A DNA stretch of 64,000 nucleotides from Planococcus liqunii (lineage in GTDB: Bacteria; Bacillota; Bacilli; Bacillales_A; Planococcaceae): NCBI RefSeq assembly GCF_030413595.1, contig NZ_CP129238.1, forward strand, positions 2,914,001-2,978,000, written 5' to 3'. A program made the translations under genes and the position numbers. Below the pieces are notes generated by a model. It worked only from the letters and a program-made list of their open reading frames with translations, did no database searches and had not been told where the DNA came from. Shown in pieces: positions 17,742 through 25,769 of this stretch. Each line of letters opens with the position of its first letter. Positions within the stretch are counted from its first letter, which is position 1.

Positions 17742-18119
17742 TTAAAAAGGAAGATCTTCCAGCCGGCTTCTATGCGACTCTTTTTCCTGCTGTTCCAGAA
17801 ACTCACTGAATTGTTCCCACATATGGTAGCGCGGGTCTACGGTCTCGTGCGAAGCAAACAACTCCGCCATAAATTTCCCGAAAGAGTCCGGCCGCGCTTC
17901 ATGGTCCCACACCAGATTGAAATTCTTGCTGTAAGTGACCCGGTTGAAATTGCCAAAAATCTGTGTCAGTGTACCAACCAGCATCCGAATTTTTGAAATA
18001 TGCGGCTTTTCCATAAATCGGTTGCTGCTGTAAACCAATCCATCACGATCGATCAACCGTACATTAAACGACAGCTCATAATCTTCAAGCACCAGAACCA
18101 AATTATTTTTTCCAAACAT
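17742..18119 (-). CDS. Small cytoplasmic protein of unknown function
   Basis: 125 aa starting MFGKNNLVLVLEDYELSFNV; the ATG at 18119 is chosen because AGGAGGT lies 5 bases upstream. I do not recognise the family. It has no signal peptide or membrane segment. The N-terminal half is beta-rich (LVLVLEDYEL, VRLIDRDGLVYSS) and the C-terminal third is acidic and helical (HMWEQFSEFLEQQEKESH). It sits between the first beta-helix gene and the SLH pair, all on the minus strand, with its own ribosome binding site. It is separated from the SLH gene upstream by a terminator hairpin. The neighbourhood hints at a surface-related role, no more. Confidence 0.55.
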   Translation of the reverse strand: MFGKNNLVLVLEDYELSFNVRLIDRDGLVYSSNRFMEKPHISKIRMLVGTLTQIFGNFNRVTYSKNFNLVWDHEARPDSFGKFMAELFASHETVDPRYHMWEQFSEFLEQQEKESHRSRLEDLPF

Positions 18120-18148
18120 ACGGCACCTCCTGAAAATCAAATACGAAA

Positions 18149-18183
18149 CAGCCCAATTGCCAGATACGTCTGGAACCGGGCTG
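18149..18183 (-). terminator. Probable terminator after the second SLH gene
   Basis: Interrupted hairpin: CAGCCC/GGGCTG outer stem and CCAGA/TCTGG inner stem around a TACG tetraloop, 10 bases beyond the stop. The T-run is weak, so it could be an attenuator before the small gene. Confidence 0.6.
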
Positions 18184-18193
18184 AATTCATCCG

Positions 18194-19258
18194 TTATTCA
18201 ACATCAATCAATTCATTGGAAACCGTCCCATCCGCTTCGATCCACTTAACCAAGGCGAATCCTTCCACCATATAGTATTTTCCGCCATCCTGCGTTGTAA
18301 CTTCAACCGCATTGGTGAAAGTCTTGTACTCAGTCTCGACAGTTTCGCCCACACCTGTGATGGTATTAAAGTCTGGGCCGGACGAGTGATCGCTCGCTGT
18401 AAATTTTTTGCCGACTTGAACCGGATACGCCAAATAAAAACTTTGCTCTGAATAAGGAAAACCATTTGCAAAAAGCTCATCGTTTTCATACTCCAGTTCC
18501 GGATAGGCGGCATCTCCAATACGGGTTTCCCAGACAAATTCCGTTCCTGGACCGATAACGGCAGGAACACTGACAAATCGGTCCACTGCCAGTTGTCCAT
18601 CTTCATGCCGGTACGTATAGGTCTTTGTTTTGTCCCGCTGGTAGGACCGTCCGATTTTCACATCATTTTTAAATTCCGGTTCCAGTGCACGGGCAAGCAA
18701 TGCTGAAAACTCCCCGCGCGTGGCTTGAAGATGCGGCCGGAATGTATTGTCTGAATAACCATACGAAATGCTTGAAGCCGCTAAGCGGCAAACAGCATCG
18801 TGATAATAAGCTTTTTCCGCGACATCCTTATAGCCGAAATGGAAAATAAAATTCAATCCGAAAAACCGCTCGATCATGACCGCCAGATCGCCGCGGTTCA
18901 CTGGTTCATCCGGCCGGAATGTCCCGTCCGGAAACCCAAGGATATAGCCCGCTTTGGCTGCTTCTGCGATGAAGCCGCTGGCAAAGTGCTCTGCCGGAAC
19001 ATCCCGAAATGCAGTAGCCCTTTTTGTACTGCTCAAACCTTTCAAGCGGCCGAACATGACAGCCGCTTCCGCCCGCGTCACGAAGGCGTCGGGCTGTACC
19101 GTCCCATCGGGATAACTTTCAATAACGCCTTTCTCCATCAAGTAATCGATTTCCTCATAAAACGGGTGGCTTTCCGGCAAGTCCGTGGCGGCATTTGCTG
19201 CAGGTAAACTTAAAAACAGGGACAACACAATGGCAACGGGAATCAATGCCTTTTTCAT
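18194..19258 (-). CDS. SLH-domain surface protein, tandem copy 2
   Basis: 354 aa secreted protein: signal peptide (MKKALIPVAIVLSLFLSLPA, cleavage near ANAA), then three SLH repeats (about 25-200; e.g. GVIESYPDGTVQPDAFVTRA, GYILGFPDGTFRPDEPVNRG, SISYGYSDNTFRPHLQATRG). A roughly 150-residue C-terminal beta-rich domain of unknown function follows (KTKTYTYRHEDGQL ... FTNAVEVTTQDGGKYYMVEG). SLH repeats bind pyruvylated secondary wall polymer, so the protein is held on the wall. The start at MKKALIP uses AAGGGG upstream. It is a tandem duplicate of the gene at 19309-20370, with stop and start only about 50 bases apart. Confidence 0.85.
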   Translation of the reverse strand: MKKALIPVAIVLSLFLSLPAANAATDLPESHPFYEEIDYLMEKGVIESYPDGTVQPDAFVTRAEAAVMFGRLKGLSSTKRATAFRDVPAEHFASGFIAEAAKAGYILGFPDGTFRPDEPVNRGDLAVMIERFFGLNFIFHFGYKDVAEKAYYHDAVCRLAASSISYGYSDNTFRPHLQATRGEFSALLARALEPEFKNDVKIGRSYQRDKTKTYTYRHEDGQLAVDRFVSVPAVIGPGTEFVWETRIGDAAYPELEYENDELFANGFPYSEQSFYLAYPVQVGKKFTASDHSSGPDFNTITGVGETVETEYKTFTNAVEVTTQDGGKYYMVEGFALVKWIEADGTVSNELIDVE

Positions 19259-19308
19259 GTCCTCCATCCCCTTAGTTTGTAATGCTTTGCCGGCAGCCAA
19301 CATATCAA

Positions 19309-20370
19309 TTACTTAACGTTCACCAGCTCACTCTCGACTCTTCCTTGTGCATTAATTGATTTTACTGTAGAAAAACCTTCCACCATATAATACTTTAAGC
19401 CGCTTTCAGTCGTTACTTCCGTAGCGTTCGTAAAAGTTCCGTATGAGGTTCTGACGGTTTTATTGATTCCGGTGATCGTGTTCGTTATGATTTCATCACC
19501 AAGTCCGGTATTAAAGGTTTTGCCGACGCGAACCGGATAAACAAGCGCTAAATCATACTCCGAATATGGATAACCGAAAGCGAAAAGTTGATGATTTTCA
19601 AGTTCCAAGTATTCATAAACATCATTACCGACTTGTACAGTCCACAGAAATCCGTAGGCTAATCCATCGCGATTCGGTACATTCACAAAACGGTGAACCG
19701 CTTTAGTCCCATCAGACATTTGATAGGTATACGTCTTCGTTTTGTCTTTTTGATACGATCGGGCAATTGTCGCGTCATTTTTGAATTTCGGTTCTAAAGC
19801 TCTCGCTAAAAAAGCAGAAAACTGCCCGCGAGTCACTTCTAGCCGTGGGCGGAATGTGTTGTCTGCATATCCGATTGTGATATTAGCAGCTAAAATTTTA
19901 CGGATGGCTTCTGCATAATAAGCGTTTTCCGGAACATCTTTGAACGAATGAGAGAATGTAAAAGCCAGATCAAAAACCCTCTCGATAATCAGCGCCATAT
20001 CCCCGCGGATAATTGGGGCATCTGGACGAAATGTTCCATCACCATACCCTTTAAGATAGCCGGCTTCTGCAGCCTCTGCAATATAACCGCTAGCAAAATA
20101 ATCCGCCTTTACATCTCGGAACGGCGTCACTTTTTTTGTGCCATCCAAGCCCTTCAACCGCCCGATCATTACTGCAGCCTGAGCACGCGTCACTTCCACA
20201 TCGGGACGTACTGTTCCATCCACGTATCCGCTAATCACACCTTTCTCCATCAAATAAGTCATTTCATCGTAGAACGAATGATTTTTTGGCAAATCCGGTG
20301 CGGCAGCGGCAACAGGAAAAATAAGCAATAAAGACATTACAAGGACAAGAGGACTTAACAGCTTTTTCAT
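19309..20370 (-). CDS. SLH-domain surface protein, tandem copy 1
   Basis: 353 aa: signal peptide (start MKKLLSPLVLVMSLLLIF, preceded by AAGGAGA), three SLH repeats (GVISGYVDGTVRPDVEVTRA, GYLKGYGDGTFRPDAPIIRG, NITIGYADNTFRPRLEVTRG) and the same C-terminal domain as its neighbour (KTKTYTYQMSDGTKAVHRF ... FTNATEVTTESGLKYYMVEG). All three repeats keep the core [G-Y-x-D-G/N-T-F/V-x-P] pattern. Expected to sit on the cell wall through the secondary polymer. The two copies differ most in the middle of the C-terminal domain, which may reflect different ligands. Upstream gene in the tandem pair, probably co-transcribed. Confidence 0.85.
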   Translation of the reverse strand: MKKLLSPLVLVMSLLLIFPVAAAAPDLPKNHSFYDEMTYLMEKGVISGYVDGTVRPDVEVTRAQAAVMIGRLKGLDGTKKVTPFRDVKADYFASGYIAEAAEAGYLKGYGDGTFRPDAPIIRGDMALIIERVFDLAFTFSHSFKDVPENAYYAEAIRKILAANITIGYADNTFRPRLEVTRGQFSAFLARALEPKFKNDATIARSYQKDKTKTYTYQMSDGTKAVHRFVNVPNRDGLAYGFLWTVQVGNDVYEYLELENHQLFAFGYPYSEYDLALVYPVRVGKTFNTGLGDEIITNTITGINKTVRTSYGTFTNATEVTTESGLKYYMVEGFSTVKSINAQGRVESELVNVK

Positions 20371-20483
20371 ACAGATTCTCCTTTCAACAGTTTGTTTACT
20401 TATTGCTTTCATTTTAACAACAAAAGCTTATTAAAACCTTACTTATTTACTAATTATTCAAAATATTTAACGTAAAAATAAAC

Positions 20484-20502
20484 CCGCATCTGTTGGATGC
20501 GG
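20484..20502 (-). terminator. Terminator after the M15 carboxypeptidase gene
   Basis: Stem CCGCATC/GATGCGG with a 5-base loop and A-rich flank (T-run on the minus transcript), about 34 bases beyond the stop. Confidence 0.6.
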
Positions 20503-20535
20503 ATTTAACTAAGTAGCTGGATTTTCCATTAAATT

Positions 20536-21615
20536 TTATTTACCGCTGATTTCCAAATACTCTTCTAACGCTTTGCCGCTGTCTTTCACTTTTACAGCAT
20601 TATCAGTGCCTAAATAACGGAAATGCCACGGCTCGTACTGATAGCCCGTAATTTGTTCCTTGCCTTCCGGATAGCGCAGGATAAAGCCGTATTTATGTGC
20701 ATTGTCTGCAAGCCACTGGCCTTCTGCCGTATCGGCAAACGACTTGCTCAATCCGGTGTTGGAGGTGCTGCCAAAATCAAATGCCAGTCCCGCCTGGTGC
20801 TCCGAATGTCCGGCTTTCGCGCTGACTGTATCCGCTTGAGCTTTGCCGTAGCGATTCACATAATTATCATATAAGCCAGCTTGGTAGGAATACGAACGGA
20901 ATCCACTGACGGTTTTGATTGAGAGGCCTTGTTCCTTTGCATCTTGCAGCATATCTGAAACGGCTAGTTCTGCTTCCGGAACCATGCCTGGGTTATAGTC
21001 GGACGGCAAAGCGTACTCCTTATTGACAATCAATATGCCATCGATATAAGTTCCCGGTGCCTCAATGGCAGGTGCCAGGTATTTTTCCGCTTCCTCTGCA
21101 GGAGCTTTAAGTGCTTTTAAATAAGCCGAATTCACATACCCTGTCCGATCGCCATAAGAAACTTTGACCCAACCGCTTTCCCCGGAAATCAGTCGGACTG
21201 GCTCGCCTTCCGGAATTTCTGTAATAATGTTGTATTGCACTCCGGCACCTTCGCGCAGATTTAATTTATCTATCGTTACACGTGTTTGGGCTGCCGGTTT
21301 TTGTTGTTCTATGTTTGACAGGAATTTCGAATTTACATAACCTGTTTCGGCACCGTAGCGCACTTCCGCCCAAGAACCGCTTTTTGAAACCAGTTCGACT
21401 TGCGCTCCTTTCGGAATGATTGTCACCACTGCGGTTTCTGCCGAAGCTCCGGAGCGAAGGTTCAAGTTTTCGATCGTCTGATATGTATTTGTGGATGCTT
21501 CCGCTTGAATTGTCTGGTTAAAAGGAAGCCCTTCTCCGAGCGGCGTCACCGTCAGCGCCAAAGCCGCTGCTGCACTGGCCAGGCCCGCTTTTCTCAACCA
21601 AGATTGATTTTTCAT
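20536..21615 (-). CDS. Secreted SH3b-SH3b-M15B D-alanyl-D-alanine carboxypeptidase (VanY-like)
   Basis: 359 aa. Signal peptide (about 1-40, ending QAEA) is followed by two SH3b repeats (45-100 TIENLNLRSGASAETAVVTI; 112-168 TIDKLNLREGAGVQYNIITE) that bind the wall, then an M15B peptidase domain (185-345). Catalytic and zinc elements are intact: SGFRSYSYQAGLYD, the HxxxxxxD pattern in GHSEHQAGLAFDF, and EPWHFRYLG. It trims the terminal D-Ala from peptidoglycan stem peptides. It lies upstream of the SLH pair on the same strand but is separated from it by a terminator. It is not linked to van resistance genes, so a housekeeping wall role is most likely. Confidence 0.9.
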   Translation of the reverse strand: MKNQSWLRKAGLASAAAALALTVTPLGEGLPFNQTIQAEASTNTYQTIENLNLRSGASAETAVVTIIPKGAQVELVSKSGSWAEVRYGAETGYVNSKFLSNIEQQKPAAQTRVTIDKLNLREGAGVQYNIITEIPEGEPVRLISGESGWVKVSYGDRTGYVNSAYLKALKAPAEEAEKYLAPAIEAPGTYIDGILIVNKEYALPSDYNPGMVPEAELAVSDMLQDAKEQGLSIKTVSGFRSYSYQAGLYDNYVNRYGKAQADTVSAKAGHSEHQAGLAFDFGSTSNTGLSKSFADTAEGQWLADNAHKYGFILRYPEGKEQITGYQYEPWHFRYLGTDNAVKVKDSGKALEEYLEISGK

Positions 21616-21787
21616 TGCTGGTTCTCTCCTTTTTCGCCGCCTGGATTTCCACTTTAAAATTCAGTTTCGGCTGCTGTTTTATAGTCTTTTTATTTGATTC
21701 AATAAAATCTTAATAAAACATACTCTTTATATTACCTCTTTTTGCGGGAAAAAACGTGATGCAAGGGTTCTAATTTTTTGCCAATCA

Positions 21788-21828
21788 AAAACCTGGAAGT
21801 CCCTTTTCTCAAAGTGACTTCCAGGTTT
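21788..21828 (-). terminator. Terminator of beta-helix paralogue 2
   Basis: Perfect 13-bp stem AAACCTGGAAGTC with its complement, 15-base loop, A-rich left flank; 8 bases beyond the stop at 21836. Confidence 0.8.
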
Positions 21829-21835
21829 CAAATTT

Positions 21836-23353
21836 TTATAGTTGGACCGGCAAAGTATGCGACACCATCCAGGAGGAATTTCTCGGGCTGTAAAACACGG
21901 TAATGACAAACCCGATGCCTGCCGGAACAAAGATTCCGCGCTCCCCGGGCTGCTTGTTGACCCCGGTATGTTCACAGACCAAATGGACAGGCTGCCCACC
22001 GCTGTCTTCCACAAAGATTTCAAGCTTTTCTCCGAACTGGTGGCGGGGCACTGGAGGCAGTTGGATAATGGCCGGTCTTCTTGCACCTGCCGGACGGTCA
22101 ATGGCCAGCTGCGAAGTTCCTTCCATCTCATAAGGAGCGTCGCAGTCTGTTTCGGCCACATAGCCATACTGCCGCCCGTTATACGAGATACTCGTCGAGT
22201 CAAAATCGAAATAATAGCTGCGCAGCGACGTGATCGAAGCGACGTCTCCCGCCGTTCCGTCGACCGGTTCTGCCAGCAGCGGATCCAGAACCGTCAGGCC
22301 GGATGGATAATCCAAAATGACGTTGGCATAGCCATTGGCTTCAAAATAAGAATGATTGATGGTGTTGGAATAAGCAGGCGTCGTATTGATCATGCCGGAA
22401 CCGATATGGATGCCGGCGATGCCGTTTGAATCGAAATTGCCGCCTTGGATGTGGTGGCCATAAAGACCACGCACCATGAGGCCGGCGCCGGCATTGCCGA
22501 CAAAATGGCAGTCGTAGATGCCGTAGACATTATTATCGCTGCCGCGGTCTGTCTGCAAACCGCAGCCGATATGAATGGCGTATTCGCTGCCTTCATTAAG
22601 AGGCTCTTTCAAGTCGGGCGATACGGTGATGCTAGTTGAAGTGACTGCATCGATGTGGTAAACCGAGCCTTCCCCATTGCCAATTTTCAAATACGCGCCG
22701 ACATGCACATCGTTTCTTTCCGGATTGAAACCTCGGAATTGAACCGTATCCGCGGAACCGCTGCCGTCCCTTCCTTTTACAATCGTGCCATTTTGCGAGA
22801 AAACACAAAGCCGGTCGAAGACGCATAAATTGTTATTGCCTTCGCCGGTAATCTGCAGGCCATGCACCGCTCCCCAGACAAATGCAGCATTTGAAAATGC
22901 CTTGTCCCGGATATTGGTCGCAAGCATGCAGACTTTGGCGTTTTGGGCATAGCCGTTCAACGGATCCGTCCCCCGGAACTTGATACCTTCGATCCTTCCG
23001 CCTTCTCCTCGCATCCGGACCAGATAATCCATCGGTTCGGACGGGGCAATCACGGTCGATTTGGAGCTATGGCCGATCCAGGAAACTGCATTGTCTGTGT
23101 CCGGCACTTCCAATGGCCGGCTGATCCGGTACAAGCCCGGCGGGAAAAAGAGTGCACCGCCGCCCAGCTGCCGGTAAATCACGTCAACCGCTTCCTGCAG
23201 TACTTCCCAGTCATCCGATGTCCCGTCTCCTTTGGCGCCGAAGCATTTCACGTTGTATGTACCATCCGTCGAATTGATATCGCTGCGCGTATCCAGCTCG
23301 CTTTTGCTTGGGCGGTTGCCGAATAGTTTCCCTGATTTTGATTTGAAAGGCAT
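21836..23353 (-). CDS. Leaderless pectate-lyase-3-type beta-helix protein, paralogue 2
   Basis: 505 aa starting MPFKSKSGKLFGNRPSKSEL; AAGGAG precedes this ATG by 9 bases and the length then matches paralogue 1 (16102-17628). Signature segments are YNVKCFGAKGDGTSDDWEVL and GGALFFPPGLYRISRPLEV. The central beta-helix is nearly the same as in paralogue 1 (RGSDNNVYGIYDCHFVGNAG, GNFDSNGIAGIHIGSGMINT), whereas the first 35 and the last 100 residues diverge more. Like paralogue 1 it has no export signal. Conservation concentrated in the core suggests a shared scaffold with different termini, or gene conversion. Function unknown; lyase, hydrolase or structural spike are all possible. Confidence 0.7.
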   Translation of the reverse strand: MPFKSKSGKLFGNRPSKSELDTRSDINSTDGTYNVKCFGAKGDGTSDDWEVLQEAVDVIYRQLGGGALFFPPGLYRISRPLEVPDTDNAVSWIGHSSKSTVIAPSEPMDYLVRMRGEGGRIEGIKFRGTDPLNGYAQNAKVCMLATNIRDKAFSNAAFVWGAVHGLQITGEGNNNLCVFDRLCVFSQNGTIVKGRDGSGSADTVQFRGFNPERNDVHVGAYLKIGNGEGSVYHIDAVTSTSITVSPDLKEPLNEGSEYAIHIGCGLQTDRGSDNNVYGIYDCHFVGNAGAGLMVRGLYGHHIQGGNFDSNGIAGIHIGSGMINTTPAYSNTINHSYFEANGYANVILDYPSGLTVLDPLLAEPVDGTAGDVASITSLRSYYFDFDSTSISYNGRQYGYVAETDCDAPYEMEGTSQLAIDRPAGARRPAIIQLPPVPRHQFGEKLEIFVEDSGGQPVHLVCEHTGVNKQPGERGIFVPAGIGFVITVFYSPRNSSWMVSHTLPVQL

Positions 23354-23477
23354 TGCATCCCACTCCTTTAGAAATCTTCTTAACATAAGATTATAGAACT
23401 TTCAGAATTCTTTCAATCGAGAACTGGTTATAGTGGATTTTACGTTTCCAAACTTTAAAAACCAAACGAAACAGCTA

Positions 23478-23622
23478 AAGGGCTGCTCACTTCAGCAAAA
23501 AGCAAGCAACCCAAAATCTTTACCAGGGTTTCGAGTTGTTTCTATCGGTGTAATTTAAGTTTCTATCGTTGTTTTCTGCGTTTCTATCGATGTTTTCCAC
23601 CTTCCTATCCATGAAATCCACT
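23478..23622 (+). repeat. Composite repeat element, locus A copy 1 (partial hairpin, linker, 21-bp array)
   Basis: A truncated hairpin remnant and linker (AGCAAAAAGCAAGCAACCC, then AAAATCTTTACC) lead into four 21-bp units at 23539-23622. The first three read TTTCTATCG-n-TG-TTTTC-type and the fourth is decayed. The unit length is exactly 21. It has the same linker-array order as copy 2 downstream and as locus B (34781-34987). Confidence 0.75.
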
Positions 23623-23651
23623 TCCTAAGCTCAAAATACAATTGGAAAAGC

Positions 23652-23849
23652 CCTTCGCCAAGGCGAAGGACTCCTTAAAGCCAAAGCGCTTTTTGCTGAG
23701 GCAAAAAGCAAGCAACCTAAAACCTTTATCAACGTTTCAAGTTGTCTATATCGATGTGATTTAAGTTTCTATCGATGTTTTCTGCGTTTTTATCAAAGTT
23801 TCTAACCTGTCTATCGAAGTTTCCTAACTTTCTATCGCTATTCTCACCA
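23652..23849 (+). repeat. Composite repeat element, locus A copy 2 (two hairpins, linker, 21-bp array)
   Basis: In order: palindrome CCTTCGCCAAGGCGAAGG (23652-23669), hairpin GCTTTTTGC-TGAG-GCAAAAAGC (23688-23709), a linker with AAAACCTTTATC, and five 21-bp units at 23745-23849 with core TCTATCGATG. The last unit ends 4 bases from the stop of the protease-nuclease gene. Units are contiguous, so there are no spacers as in CRISPR. Confidence 0.85.
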
Positions 23850-23853
23850 TACA

Positions 23854-25587
23854 TTACAATCGAATATCTTCCCGGCTGGCAATCACAACTTTCACCGACG
23901 TTTCTGCTAATGGATCAAAATTCCGCAATTCCCCAAAACCAAGCCCGGTCAGCTCTTCTATCTGCGTAACCGGCACCTGATAAGTCTGGAAATCACCGTA
24001 GACAAATTCCAAATCTCCGAGTAAGTTTTCCTGTGATTGCAGATAAGCCGTCGCAGAAAGCCTGCCATCTGCTTTTTGCAAAACGGCCACTTTCCAGAAC
24101 TGGGAAGGAATCTGGCAGCCGCGGTATACCACATCGCTGTCACGGAATACCGGACCGGTGAACACGGTCACTTTCAAGCCATAGTCACCGGCGTTATCCA
24201 ATAAATAATTCTCCAGATCCAGCCAGGTCTTCTGGTTGAAGTTCTTGTGCTGGGGCGCACAATTAGTGAAGTGGAAGGTGTGTTCATTCGCTTTCACTGC
24301 ATCGATTCCCCAGTTCGGATCTTGCCTTCTCGTCAGATGGCCGCGGTCAATGTCGTTGTTTTTATAAACTTCCGGCCCGACTTGGAATTCTTCCGGAATC
24401 CGCGGGTCGAAATACCATTTGTCATTTTCGCGCCGGACTTCAATCAGCTGTGTGCCATCAATATTGACGGCACTGTAAAACGCGAGTTTCCTCGACCCGC
24501 TCATGACAATCGAAAAATGCATATAGTCGAGAATTTTTTTGCCGTCTTCCGTTTCCGTGACATCCGCCTGCTGGCTCTCATTCAATAAAGGAAGCGGCAC
24601 TTCAGCGTCCGGATCGAGAAATACCGGATTATAGCCAGCTGCACCACTGTACCACTCAACTTCCAGTGTCCCGACTTCCATGGCGGGAACTAAAGGATCA
24701 GGAGCCGCCAACAGCGCGTCGAGCAATTTACGTCCGGCACCGTCTTCCACGCCATTCCGGCGGAGCCGGAGAAACCGTAAAATCGAACTGATGCGGATGC
24801 CTTCGTTGGCAATCCATTCTCCTTCGTTTTCGGGATGCGGGATGCCGGCATGATGCAAGGAAACAACCACCCATTGGTCGTTGAACACCGGCGAACCGGA
24901 TGAGCCGGGTTCGGTGTCGCTGACGTAATGAACATAATCGGAGGAAATCGACTTGACTTCGTTTTCCCGGATGGTGACGGCTTTTGGTCCGCCTTTCGGA
25001 TGCTGAATAATGCTCACGTATTCGCCTTCCAGCACTTTTCCGGTTTGCGGCAACAATGGCAAATAACCGAAATCAGACAGCCTAACGCCTTCTGTGTCCA
25101 CTTCATGGACCGCAACCAAGGTGAAATCAAGCCCTGCGTCCGTGATGAACAGCTGCTCGGGCGCTAACCGGAAAGAAACGATTTCCTTGGGCATGAAATT
25201 CACGTCGTCTTCGTAATTGAATTCGGCTACGGCGTACTGCGCCAAATCAAATGTATCGAGCACATGATTGTTCGTGAGAAGAAGCGATGGCGCCACCATA
25301 AAGCCTGTACCGTATCCTTCGATCTGTCCGCTCCGGTTGCGGATAGAAATGCGGCATACTGCCTTACTGACATCAAGCCCTGCCTGAAGATGGGCAATCG
25401 GGAACAAATCGCTGCGATTGATGATGCGCTCCATTGCCAAATTGTCGTGCACATGGATAACGCTGCTGCGGCTCATCATGCGCGACTGCGCATCGGCTGT
25501 CGCTTGAGCGCTTTGTTTTTCTGCATTAAATTGCAAATACCGTTTTAACGCCTGTTGTTCAATTTGAACCAGTCTGCTTGTCTGCAT
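23854..25587 (-). CDS. Trypsin-like serine protease fused to DNA/RNA non-specific endonuclease
   Basis: 577 aa, two enzymes in one chain. Residues about 70-280 are a trypsin-fold domain with a complete triad: His108 in LTNNHVL, Asp154 in AGLDFTLV, Ser230 in PGSSGSPVF. Residues about 350-577 are an Endonuclease_NS (NucA-like, beta-beta-alpha-metal) domain with the DRGH motif (414-417) and the metal-site Asn in HFTNCAPQHKNFNQKTW. Before the protease lies a 60-residue helical, Gln/Ala-rich segment. There is no signal peptide or membrane helix, so it appears cytoplasmic. It is monocistronic with AAAGGAG before the ATG. The fusion suggests a nuclease held or released by proteolysis, as in conflict or defence effectors; that is inference. 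Confidence 0.85.
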   Translation of the reverse strand: MQTSRLVQIEQQALKRYLQFNAEKQSAQATADAQSRMMSRSSVIHVHDNLAMERIINRSDLFPIAHLQAGLDVSKAVCRISIRNRSGQIEGYGTGFMVAPSLLLTNNHVLDTFDLAQYAVAEFNYEDDVNFMPKEIVSFRLAPEQLFITDAGLDFTLVAVHEVDTEGVRLSDFGYLPLLPQTGKVLEGEYVSIIQHPKGGPKAVTIRENEVKSISSDYVHYVSDTEPGSSGSPVFNDQWVVVSLHHAGIPHPENEGEWIANEGIRISSILRFLRLRRNGVEDGAGRKLLDALLAAPDPLVPAMEVGTLEVEWYSGAAGYNPVFLDPDAEVPLPLLNESQQADVTETEDGKKILDYMHFSIVMSGSRKLAFYSAVNIDGTQLIEVRRENDKWYFDPRIPEEFQVGPEVYKNNDIDRGHLTRRQDPNWGIDAVKANEHTFHFTNCAPQHKNFNQKTWLDLENYLLDNAGDYGLKVTVFTGPVFRDSDVVYRGCQIPSQFWKVAVLQKADGRLSATAYLQSQENLLGDLEFVYGDFQTYQVPVTQIEELTGLGFGELRNFDPLAETSVKVVIASREDIRL

Positions 25588-25729
25588 ACTCCCATCCGCT
25601 CCTTTGAATAAACGAAGTAATGACGCCGGGTAAATTTACCTTTAAAAAGAATGAATATTCTATTTATTACCTTCCTTTTATTCAGTTTAGCACAATCCCT
25701 TCAAATTCCCTTGCTACTAAAGGCGCAAA

Positions 25730-25765
25730 AAAGCGGCTCTCAACTAATCGTTTGAGAACCGCTTT
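25730..25765 (-). terminator. Terminator of the PatB-like gene
   Basis: 14-bp stem AAAGCGGCTCTCAA against TTGAGAACCGCTTT (one G-T type wobble), A-rich left flank; directly beyond the stop at 25770. Confidence 0.8.
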
Positions 25766-25769
25766 TCCA

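Noticed and set aside
23539..23849. Possible CRISPR array
   Set aside because: Units are contiguous at 21 bases with no unique spacers, no leader and no cas genes nearby.
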